Assembly: GCA_036676195.1 (NCBI GenBank)
Contig: JAKFDK010000047.1
Span: 3,174 to 67,173 of the forward strand
Source: JAKFDK01 sp036676195
GTDB taxonomy: Bacteria > Bacillota > Sulfobacillia > Symbiobacteriales > ZC4RG38
Direction: 5' to 3'
Length of the DNA stretch: 64,000 nucleotides
In this document: piece by piece, positions 24,739 through 32,900 of the stretch
How the letters are laid out: every line of letters starts with the position of its first letter
Position numbering within the stretch: the first letter of the stretch is position 1
Notes under the pieces: generated by a model
Seen by the model: the letters and a program-made list of their open reading frames with translations, nothing else
Databases searched by the model: none
What the model was told of the DNA's origin: nothing
Position numbers and translations under genes: made by a program

Positions 24739-25068
24739 CTACGTCACCCCTCCTGGGCTGCGCTCAGCAGCCGGCGGTTGAGCCGGTCTGGCGGCAATGC
24801 CCACTTCCAACTGAGCGTACACCTCATCGGTGATGGGGTGTTGCAGCGCCCGCTCCAACCGCTTGCCCTTGACTGACTTGGCCAGGCAATCGCGGTTCGG
24901 ATGGATGTAGGCGCCCCGGCCGGACTTTTTCCCGGTCGGGTCCAGGAAGACAGACCCCTCAGGGGTGCGGACAATCCGCAGCAGGTCCTTCTTGACCGTC
25001 ATTTCCTGGCATCCGACACATTGGCGCAGCGGAACCTTTTTCACCTTCGGCTGCTGCTGTTTTGCCAT
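24739..25068 (-). CDS. ylxR: YlxR family RNA-binding/nucleoid protein
   Basis: 109-aa YlxR (DUF448) protein. The signature RQCVGCQEMTVKKDLLRIVR, then GKKSGRGAYIHPNRDCL, is complete. YlxR proteins have been described as RNA-binding and as nucleoid-associated regulators in Firmicutes. ATG 25068 with AAGGGGG upstream; the open frame to 25200 lies mostly within nusA and is ignored. The tail is Pro/Ala-rich. Confidence 0.94.
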   Translation of the reverse strand: MAKQQQPKVKKVPLRQCVGCQEMTVKKDLLRIVRTPEGSVFLDPTGKKSGRGAYIHPNRDCLAKSVKGKRLERALQHPITDEVYAQLEVGIAARPAQPPAAERSPGGVT

Positions 25069-25117
25069 TGGCACCACCCCCTTGCGGGTCTGCTGGGGAC
25101 TATATGGAAAGCAAGGA

Positions 25118-26212
25118 CTAGCCCTGCAATTCCTCATTTTCAGCGATTCCGCCGTCCTGCCAGGCCCCGGTTCTGGCCTGCGACTCGCTCTTGATATCAA
25201 TCTTCCAGCCCGTCAGCTTGGCCGCAAGGCGGGCGTTCTGCCCCTCTTTGCCAATGGCCAGGGACAACTGGTAGTCGGGTACGACCACTCGGGCGATTCG
25301 GCCGGCGTCCTCACAGTCGACAAAAACGACCTTGGCCGGCGAGAGTGCCTTGGCCACAAATACCCCGGGGTCGGCACTCCATTCCACTATATCGATTTTC
25401 TCGCCCTGGAGTTCATTCACGATGGTCTGAACCCGCATCCCCTTCGGGCCCACACAGGCACCGACCGGGTCCACGTTGCTGTCCCGGGAACAGACGGCAA
25501 TCTTTGACCGGGCACCCGCCTCGCGGGCGATGGCCTTGATATCGACGATGCCATCGTGAATCTCCGGCACTTCCATCTCAAATAACCGGCGCAGCAACCC
25601 CGGATGAGTGCGACTAAGGGCAATATACGGGCCTTTGGTGGTCTTCTTGACCTCGATGACATACGCCCGAACACGCTGGTTTTCGACGAATTTTTCGCCG
25701 CTGATTTGTTCCTGGGCCGGAATCACACCTTCAACACTCTTGCCCAGGTCAATAAAAACGGACTTATTGGTCTTATCCTGACGCGTGACGAGCCCGTTTA
25801 CAATATCGCCCTCGCGGCTGGAGAACTCCTCGTATACAATGCCCCGCTCGGCCTCACGGATCCGCTGTACCACCACTTGTTTGGCGGTCTGGGCAGCGAT
25901 CCGGCCGAAGTCCCGGTGCTTGACTTCTACTTCAAAGATGTCACCAAGCGCAATGCTGGGGTCCTTGGCCCGAGCCTCTTCGTAGGAGATTTCCAACCGG
26001 CTGTCGGCGACCTCTTCCACCACCGTCTTCTGGGCATAGACCTTGATGTCTCCGACCTCACGGTCCACATGCACCCGCACGTTCTGGGCCGATCCGAAGT
26101 TACGGCGGTAGGCAGAAACCAGGGCTGCCTCAATGGCCTGCAGCAGGACCTCCTTGGCAATCCCCCGCTCCTCTTCCAACTGTTCCAGGGCGCCGATCAA
26201 CTCGGCATTCAT
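25118..26212 (-). CDS. nusA: Transcription termination/antitermination protein NusA
   Basis: RNA polymerase-binding factor modulating pausing, termination and antitermination. 364 aa: N-terminal polymerase-binding domain (MNAELIGALEQLEEERGIAKEVL), S1 domain (DIVNGLVTRQDKTNKSVFIDLG), then KH1 and KH2 (DPVGACVGPKGMRVQTIV; LAIGKEGQNARLAAKLTGW). No C-terminal acidic repeats, as in other Gram-positives. It starts 30 nt after the rimP stop in the rimP-nusA-ylxR-ylxQ-infB operon. Confidence 0.97.
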   Translation of the reverse strand: MNAELIGALEQLEEERGIAKEVLLQAIEAALVSAYRRNFGSAQNVRVHVDREVGDIKVYAQKTVVEEVADSRLEISYEEARAKDPSIALGDIFEVEVKHRDFGRIAAQTAKQVVVQRIREAERGIVYEEFSSREGDIVNGLVTRQDKTNKSVFIDLGKSVEGVIPAQEQISGEKFVENQRVRAYVIEVKKTTKGPYIALSRTHPGLLRRLFEMEVPEIHDGIVDIKAIAREAGARSKIAVCSRDSNVDPVGACVGPKGMRVQTIVNELQGEKIDIVEWSADPGVFVAKALSPAKVVFVDCEDAGRIARVVVPDYQLSLAIGKEGQNARLAAKLTGWKIDIKSESQARTGAWQDGGIAENEELQG

Positions 26213-26241
26213 CTATGTGTGACCTCCTCGAACCTATTCAG

Positions 26242-26724
26242 TTAGAACTCCACGTAGAGGTGGGCCTTGGCAACCTTGTCATAGGGAATTGTCACTTCCC
26301 GACCCGTCTTGCCCGGCCCCGGTGCACCCAGCCACAGATGCACATTTCCGTCCGTCAGACTGCGCAACTCCCCCACGAAGCTCTTGACTCCGTCAATAGG
26401 GGCGTAGGTTGAAATCTTTACCATGTGCCCGGCAAAACGAGTAAAGTCCGTTGCGCGCTTCAACGGCCGCTCAATGCCCGGCGAGGAGACTTCAAGGTAG
26501 TAGGGCTCAGCAATGGGGTCTACCTCATCCAACCTGGTCTCTACCGCCCGACTTACGGCCGTGCAGTCATCAAGGGTCACGCCGCCTTGCTTGTCAATGT
26601 ACAGCCGGAGAAAGCGCCGCCCCCCTTCCTTGACAAACTCCACGTCCACGAGTTCGTAGCCCATGGGTTCAATCAAAGGCCGGGCCAGGTTTTCCACCGT
26701 TGCTTCCACCCGAGACTGCGCCAA
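26242..26724 (-). CDS. rimP: Ribosome maturation factor RimP
   Basis: 30S maturation factor binding the S12 region. From TTG 26724 the product is 160 aa (MAQSRVEATVENLARPLIEPMGYELVD...), with LRLYIDKQGGVTLDDC and LEVSSPGIERPLKR, both diagnostic. AGGAGGT lies 8 nt upstream of the TTG, which decides the start; the longer frame to 26781 has no SD. It is the first gene of the nusA-infB operon, about 200 nt downstream of a good promoter. Confidence 0.96.
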   Translation of the reverse strand: MAQSRVEATVENLARPLIEPMGYELVDVEFVKEGGRRFLRLYIDKQGGVTLDDCTAVSRAVETRLDEVDPIAEPYYLEVSSPGIERPLKRATDFTRFAGHMVKISTYAPIDGVKSFVGELRSLTDGNVHLWLGAPGPGKTGREVTIPYDKVAKAHLYVEF

Positions 26725-26883
26725 GCGGCAAGACCTCCTGCTGTCGAACTGTTCCGGCCGCCCCGGTCGGCAGCCACCCACCGAAATCCCCGTGACGTTG
26801 AAAAGAGTGGGTATGCCCCCACTCCTGCTCCTTCGGCCCTGCCGCTACCTGGCGGCACGGCTGGTTACCGAAACAGATGATGT

Positions 26884-26903
26884 AGCCGGCCCGCGCGGGC
26901 CGG
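26884..26903. repeat. Perfect 20-bp GC palindrome in the rimP leader
   Basis: GCCGGCCCGC followed directly by its reverse complement. In RNA it can form a tight hairpin about 20-40 nt after the predicted transcription start of the rimP-nusA operon. No T-run follows. It shares the GGCCGGCCC core with the infB-ylxP hairpin. Confidence 0.6.
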
Positions 26904-26929
26904 CCGGACGCGACTTTGCTACCTCTTAT

Positions 26930-26958
26930 AGAATACCACGGCTACCGGGTGCTGGCAA
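26930..26958 (-). promoter_or_regulatory. Predicted promoter of the rimP-nusA-infB operon
   Basis: Minus strand TTGCCA (26958-26953), exactly 17 nt, TATTCT (26935-26930), then ATAAGAGG. Transcription would start near 26923, leaving a 5' leader of about 200 nt before the rimP TTG, with the GC palindrome near its start and no ORF. The leader could be where NusA autoregulates; that is speculation. Confidence 0.55.
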
Positions 26959-27023
26959 GGGCGCTCATGCCCTGTACGCCGCCAAGGCGACGGATGACCT
27001 CACGCCTGCGGCTGCCACCAGAG

Positions 27024-27446
27024 CTATTTTAACCCACGCATTAATTCGTTCAGGTCCATATGCAGATGGCGCAGTCCGGACAGAACCGCGTGGAAGCGGG
27101 GCGCCCGAATGATGGCCTGCAGGCGCTCGCGGGCGCCCGGCAGGCCCAGTTCGGCCGCGGCGTAAACGGCCGCCTCCAGACAGAGGAGATCATCCGGCTG
27201 CATGGCAGCAGGCAAGGGTAGGCCGCCGGCGTCCGGGTCCGCTGGTTCGCTGTGGGGATTGCGGTAGTCCAGGTCCAGCATGGCCAGCAACTGTTGCCCC
27301 ATGGCCTGCTGCTCCTGCGAAGTGCTCTCCCGGTAGCGCCGTACCAGTGCAGGCCACGGCACAGGGTAAGCCGCCGCATCGGCCTCGCCGTTGTGTAACA
27401 ACTGAAGGATCTCCAATTCCCAATCGTGGTCCGGTGCTCTTTCCAA
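27024..27446 (-). CDS. Uncharacterised protein, about 140 aa
   Basis: I do not recognise a family. The TTG at 27446 with AGGGGG seven nt upstream is the best start; an in-frame GTG at 27479 is the alternative. The product is acidic, soluble and mostly helical by eye: WELEILQLLHNGEADAAAYPV at the N-terminus, DDLLCLEAAVYAAAELGLPGA in the middle, and a last helix LRHLHMDLNELMRGLK. It could be a helical-repeat-like adaptor. It lies between a HAD hydrolase gene (60 nt) and the rimP operon promoter, so it probably ends the polC-side transcript. Confidence 0.7.
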   Translation of the reverse strand: MERAPDHDWELEILQLLHNGEADAAAYPVPWPALVRRYRESTSQEQQAMGQQLLAMLDLDYRNPHSEPADPDAGGLPLPAAMQPDDLLCLEAAVYAAAELGLPGARERLQAIIRAPRFHAVLSGLRHLHMDLNELMRGLK

Positions 27447-27505
27447 GTCCAGGCCCCCTGCTTCTCTGCCGCCGCCCACACCACGGGCGCAGCCAACGCA
27501 CGCTC

Positions 27506-28396
27506 CTATGGCTCCTCCCCCAGGACGTAGCGCCGCACCGCTACTGCCACGCCATCTTCGTCACAGGTGGGTACGATCAGGGCCACCCGAGCCCGGACAC
27601 TTTCCGGGGCGTTCCCCATGGCCACCCCGACGCCTGCCCATTCTAACATTTCCAGGTCATTGAGGCCATCACCAACGGCCATGACCGCCGGACGGGGAAT
27701 GTGCAGCCGCTCGGCCAGCACGCGCAGTCCCCATCCCTTGTGAATCTGCGGAGCGCTGACCTCCAGATTATCGGCCGACGAACGGGTAAGGTGCAAACCG
27801 GGCAAGGTTTGGCCCAGCCGGTGAGCTGCCGCCTGGAGCGGGCCAAGGTCAGCGGTCGGGGCAACCGCAAACAGCTTCAATATCGGTTCCGGGCGTTCCC
27901 GGACCCAGCGGTGCAGGTCCCACACCGCCTTGATGCGATTGGTACGGACAAACTGCCAGGTGGTCGCCAGGACCTGGCATAAGGACCGGGCCGAGGGCCG
28001 GCGGGGACGCCAGTAGGCCCGAAAATGGTGCCAGGCCCGATCGACCACCACCCGCTCCCGGGTGTAACAGGATACCAGCAGCCCGGCCTGGCGCAGTGTC
28101 TGCAGGCAGGGCAGTAACAGGGCCGGTGGGATGGGGCGGTCGATCTCCAGTTTTCCCGCCGGGCTGTATACGCCGGCACCATTGCAGGCCACAAAGGGAA
28201 CCCGGACACCGGTTGCCCGGGCGAGGATCCCGGCAAAATGGTGGGCAGACCCGGCCGAGCGGCCGGTGACCACGGATACGGTCACCCCGCGTGCGGCAGC
28301 CGCCGTCAGGGCGTCCAGATTCCCCGGCGACACGTGCCCGCGGCTGTTCAGCAGGGTTCCGTCCAGATCCAGGGCAAGCAGTCGAACGGTCGTCAT
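27506..28396 (-). CDS. Cof-type HAD-superfamily hydrolase
   Basis: 296-aa phosphatase of the Cof/YkrA (C2B cap) group. Motif I is ALDLDGTLLN (Asp10 and Asp12), motif II VVTGRSAGSA, and motif IV GDGLNDLEMLEWAGVGVAMGNA with the conserved lysine (HKGWGL) before it. Such enzymes hydrolyse sugar phosphates, FMN or pyridoxal phosphate; substrate cannot be told here. The cap contains an Arg/Trp-rich stretch (RAWHHFRAYWRPRRP). The ATG overlaps the upstream membrane protein stop by 4 nt. Confidence 0.9.
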   Translation of the reverse strand: MTTVRLLALDLDGTLLNSRGHVSPGNLDALTAAAARGVTVSVVTGRSAGSAHHFAGILARATGVRVPFVACNGAGVYSPAGKLEIDRPIPPALLLPCLQTLRQAGLLVSCYTRERVVVDRAWHHFRAYWRPRRPSARSLCQVLATTWQFVRTNRIKAVWDLHRWVRERPEPILKLFAVAPTADLGPLQAAAHRLGQTLPGLHLTRSSADNLEVSAPQIHKGWGLRVLAERLHIPRPAVMAVGDGLNDLEMLEWAGVGVAMGNAPESVRARVALIVPTCDEDGVAVAVRRYVLGEEP

Positions 28397-28899
28397 CCGC
28401 GCCAGCCAAACAAGGCGACGCCGACCAGTCCCGTCAGCAGCGCCACTGCAAACACGCGGACCGATTGCCGGTGCAGCCGGTTAAATTCCACTCTGGCCGG
28501 GTGATCCTCCGCCAGCTCGGTCACCGGTTGCCCACCATGTTGTTTGATTTGGTCCAGCCGGGGGCGGATGACCGTCATGTCCGCCAGTGTGCACCCCAGT
28601 ACGATCATGGTGGCGAGCCCCCGCCCGGCGGCCAGTCCCACGCCCTGGCCGATCTGCACCATCAGGGCGAAGGAAAAGGCGGCGGCCAGGAGGGCCATGC
28701 CGCCCAGCACCAGCCCGACCGACTCCACCCGGTGCAGGATGGCGCCGTTCAGCACGCCCGCCTCCTCCCGGGAGGCCAGCAAACGAAAGGGCAGCGGCGC
28801 CACCAGCACGGCAAAACAAAACAGGCAACCTACCCAAAGCGACAGGGTGAAGGTCCCTACGGTGTTGAGCAGTGCGACCATGAAGAGTAATGTCTCCAA
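28393..28899 (-). CDS. DUF4149-like membrane protein
   Basis: 168-aa integral membrane protein with four hydrophobic segments, at about residues 8-30 (LLNTVGTFTLSLWVGCLFCF), 50-75, 85-103 and 148-166. The pattern of an AP-x-x-F motif after TM1 (LVAPLPFRLL) resembles DUF4149/TMEM205-like proteins, whose role is unknown. TTG at 28899 with AGGTGG seven nt upstream fixes the start; the 58 extra codons upstream in the open frame have no SD and are Arg-rich. It overlaps the HAD phosphatase gene by 4 nt. Confidence 0.72.
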   Translation of the reverse strand: METLLFMVALLNTVGTFTLSLWVGCLFCFAVLVAPLPFRLLASREEAGVLNGAILHRVESVGLVLGGMALLAAAFSFALMVQIGQGVGLAAGRGLATMIVLGCTLADMTVIRPRLDQIKQHGGQPVTELAEDHPARVEFNRLHRQSVRVFAVALLTGLVGVALFGWRG

Positions 28900-29018
28900 A
28901 TCCCTACCACCTTTGTTTTCGGCCGGACCACCGGCAACTCCGTTGCATACGCGCCCTCTGTGGCGCAGTGCGATGTCGCAGGAGTTCTGGGATGGCCCAA
29001 GTGCGGGGATACGTTGCG

Positions 29019-29864
29019 CTAGGAACGATAGCGGCCCTCTTCCATCCCAACCGCGTAACCCAGGTGCAAACAATCGCGCTGTGCCTTCTCTACCTCCGAC
29101 CGCAGCCGTGCCGGCGGTTCAAACCCCCGTTCAGCCAACCTTGCCGTCCCGGCCACAGCGTAGTCCCAGATCCATGCGGCCACTTCCGGTTGCAGCGAAT
29201 ACCGGCCCCGTTCCGAGCGCTTCAGGGCCACTGTGCCGATTCGACGCAAGAACAGGTCCGAAGGCTCAGTAGACGCCGGCCCGGATCGGTGCCCCTGGGC
29301 GCGCATGACTACCACATAGCAGGTGTACCCCGCCCAGCCGCATGCGAACAGTTCGTCTTCCAGAATACGCACCACTGCCGCCGGATCGGTACTGGCGGTG
29401 CCGCCCAGGGCGGCAGTTTTGCGGACCAGTGTGTGGGCTCCCCGCCGGGCGTATTCCAGCAGAATCCCGCCCACGCCGGGGTGAGCACGCTCCAGCAGGC
29501 GGGTCCGGTCCTCTGCCCCATAAGGGCTGAGCAGCATCTCCAGTTCCCGTTTCAGGCGTAAATAGAGCGGACCCCGGCCCCGGTAATCCCCCTCCGGCCC
29601 TGTGCTTTCCTCTGCGGCTGCTTCGGATCCGGCCTCCGCCGGGGCCAGCTCCAACTCGGCTGAACTGCCGGCCACCGGTTCTTCGGTGCCGCATGTCATG
29701 CAGCGCCTGACGTACCGGCGGCGAAACTCCCAGACCCGACCCGAGAGTTCCAGCCGCCAGAAGCGCAGCCGCAACACATGCGGTTCGGTCAGACTGCAAA
29801 CTTCGCAGAGGTAGCCCCCGGCGTTATAATCTTCCGCCACCCGCTGGAGGGAGAAGATGGACAC
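29019..29864 (-). CDS. Uncharacterised protein with N-terminal Cys-x2-Cys pairs
   Basis: 281 aa, no family recognised. The N-terminal 60 residues hold two CxxC pairs (YLCEVCSLTE and RRCMTCGTEE) about 34 residues apart, likely one zinc site. An acidic linker (AEAGSEAAAEESTGPEGD) leads to a mostly helical domain with TYVVV-like beta strands (GYTCYVVVMRAQGHR) and a C-terminal AERGFEPPARLRSEVEKAQ. Start GTG 29864 with GGTGGT five nt upstream; the frame could extend to 29915, overlapping polC by 11 nt. It follows polC by 40 nt, so is probably cotranscribed with it. Confidence 0.72.
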   Translation of the reverse strand: MSIFSLQRVAEDYNAGGYLCEVCSLTEPHVLRLRFWRLELSGRVWEFRRRYVRRCMTCGTEEPVAGSSAELELAPAEAGSEAAAEESTGPEGDYRGRGPLYLRLKRELEMLLSPYGAEDRTRLLERAHPGVGGILLEYARRGAHTLVRKTAALGGTASTDPAAVVRILEDELFACGWAGYTCYVVVMRAQGHRSGPASTEPSDLFLRRIGTVALKRSERGRYSLQPEVAAWIWDYAVAGTARLAERGFEPPARLRSEVEKAQRDCLHLGYAVGMEEGRYRS

Positions 29865-29904
29865 GGGACACCACCTGCCCTGAACGTGGAAGAGTGAGGT
29901 GTAC

Positions 29905-32900
29905 TCAAAAGGCAAACTGCAACTGATTTCCTTCAGGCAGCCCGCGCAGGCAGCCGTGTGTGTTCAACAACTCAATCACAGTCTTATTGAGCTTGGCACG
30001 GGCGCGCAGGTCGTCAATGGACTGGAAGGGAGACATCAGCCGTGCCTCCACAATGGCTCTGGCCGCGTTGTCGCCCAGACCGGGCAGGGAGTTGAACGGG
30101 CAGAGTAATGTTTGGTCCGGCTGAATCAGAAACCGTACCGCATCCGAATTCCACAGGTCGACCCGGGCAAACCGGATCCCCCGTTGCAGGGCCTCGGTGA
30201 CCACTTCGTATTCGACCAGCGCGTCCTTTTCCTTGGGGGTGGCTTCCTTGCCCTTGGCCTTGATTTCGGTCACCAGGTGGTTCACGGCCTCCGACCCCCT
30301 GACCAGGAGTTCGGCGTCAACCGCACCGGCCGCCCGAATGGTGAAGTAAGCACTGTAGAAAAGGGCCGGCATGTGCACTTTAAACCAGGCGATGCGCAAG
30401 GCTGACAATACGTAGGCGGCGGCGTGGGCTTTGGGAAACATGTACTTGATTTGCTTGCAGGACCAGATATACCAGTCCGGTACGCTGCAAGCCTTCATGT
30501 CGGCTTCCATTTCCGGCGTCAGGCCCTTGCCCTTACGCACAGATTCCATGATCTTGAATGCCTTGGCCGGTTCCATATTCCAGTACATCAGGCGCAGCAT
30601 AATATCGTCGCGGGTCGGAATACAGGTCTGCAGGGTACAGGTGCCCCGCTTGATCAACTCCTGGGCGTTGTTCGTCCATACATCGGTCCCGTGGGAAAGT
30701 CCGGAGATCCGGACCAGGTCCGAGAAGTTGCGGGGCAGTGTATCGGAAAGCATCCGCCGGACGAAGCCGGTGCCCATTTCCGGCACCGCTACGGATCCCA
30801 GGTCGTATTCAAGGTCGCCCTCTTTCAGGCCAAGGGCATGTACGCCTTCACCCGGGCGGAACAGGGCCATAACACCCTCATCGTTCATGGGGATGCTGGC
30901 CAGATCGATACGGTCATCGGGGAGAAATTCGAGTCCGAGTTTGTCGACCAGGTGGGCCGGGACCGGCCAGTCTGCCGTCAGGTCCTGCAACATGCGCAGC
31001 ATGGATGGGTCGTCGTGGCCAAGGATGTCCAGTTTAAAGAAGCACTGTTCAAAACTGTGATAGTCGTAGTGGGTGGTTTTCCAGCCAGACTCCTTGTCGT
31101 CGGCGGGATACTGTACCGGAACCACCTCTTCTACTTCCACTCCGACCGGAACCACGACCATCCCACCCGGGTGCTGGCCCGTGGTGCGCTTGACGCCGGT
31201 CAGGCCCCGGGCGAGGCGGTTGACTTCGGCCTCGCGCCGACTCAGACTGCGCTCCTCCAGGTAGTTCTTGACCATTCCGTAGGCCGTTTTGTCGGCAATG
31301 GTGCCGACGGTGCCCGCCTTAAACACCTGCTCCGGGCCCCCGAGCAGCTCGATGGAGTATTGTTGCACCTTGTTCTGGACATCGCCGGAAAAGTTCAGGT
31401 CAATGTCCGGCACCTTGTCACCCTTGAAGCCCATAAAGGTCTCAAAGGGAATATCCTGGCCATCCTTCAGGAGCCGCCTGCGCCGGCACTGGGGGCAGGC
31501 CTTGTCTGGCAAGTCGTACCCCGAGCCGACGGTACCGTCGGCATACCACTCTACGTAGTGGCAGCCCGGACAGACATAATGGGGCGGCAGGGCATTGACT
31601 TCGGTAATCCCCATGGCCCAGGCCACAAAGGAAGACCCCACCGAACCGCGGGAACCGACCAGATACCCCAAATCATTGGACTTTTTTACCAATAAGTGCG
31701 AGATATAGTATACCACAGCGAAGCCGCCGCCAATGATTGCCTTGAGTTCCCGTTCGATGCGCTGCTGGATCAGGTCAGGCAGCGGGTCGCCATAAACCCT
31801 CCTGGCCTTTGCCCAGGTCAGGTTGGCCACCGCGTCTTCGGCGCCTTCCAGTTTGGGCGCGAAGAGCTGGTTCGGGATCGGTTCACACTTGTCCACCAGA
31901 TCGGCAATCTTGTTGGTATTGGTAATGACGATCTGGGTGGCTATATCGGCAGGCAGGAAAGCAAATTCGTTCAGCATTTCCTGAGTGCTACGGAAGTAGC
32001 ACGGACCGTTATAACCATCACCCCAGCCGATGCCGCCCTTGAGGAATTCCCGGAACTGCTCCTGCGCCGGGTCGAGGAAATGCACATCGCCGGTGACCAC
32101 CACCGGCTTGCCCAGCTTTTCGCCCAGGTCAATGATCCGGCGTACGATTTCATGCAGTCCTTCCACCCCGCGCACTTGTCCCTCTTCCACCAACTGGCGC
32201 AGGTTGCCGGGCGGCTGGACCTCCAGGTAATCGTACCAGGCTGCAATCCCTTCCAGTTCCTCTGGCGCGGCCCCGCGCAGGAGTGCCTGGAAGAGGGCAC
32301 CGTTGGCGCAACCGGAGCCCAGGATCAGCCCATCCCGGTGCGCTTCCAACAGCGTCCGGGGGACCCGTGGATTGCGGTTGAAGTACTCCAGGTGGCTCCT
32401 GGACACCAGCTTGTACAGGTTTTTCATACCGTGCTGCTTCTGTACCAGTACACTGACGTGGTGGGGCTTGAGTACCGCCGGGTTCATGAGCCGCCCCAGT
32501 TGGTTCAGGTCGGCCACAAACTGCACTTCCGGGTGATCGCGGCAGACCCGCTCCAGCAACTTCACCAGCACCATCGCCGCCGTTTTGGCGTCAGCATCGG
32601 CCCGGTGATGGTTTTCCAGCGGCACTTGCAATTCCTTGCACAGGTAGGCCAGGCCAAACCGCTTGAGGTGGGGTAACAGGGCCCGGCCCATGATCAGCGT
32701 ATCCAGCACCGGATTACGCAGGTCCTCACCCAGGTGTTTTTCGCGGTGATAGCGCAGGAAACCATAGTCGAAGGTGGCATTGTGGGCGACGAGGATGCTG
32801 TCGCCGCAGAAGGCGAAGAAACGGCGCAGGACCTCGGCCGGACCCGGCGCGTTTTCGACCATGTCCGGGGTGATGTGGGTGAGTTCCTGCACTTCCGGCG

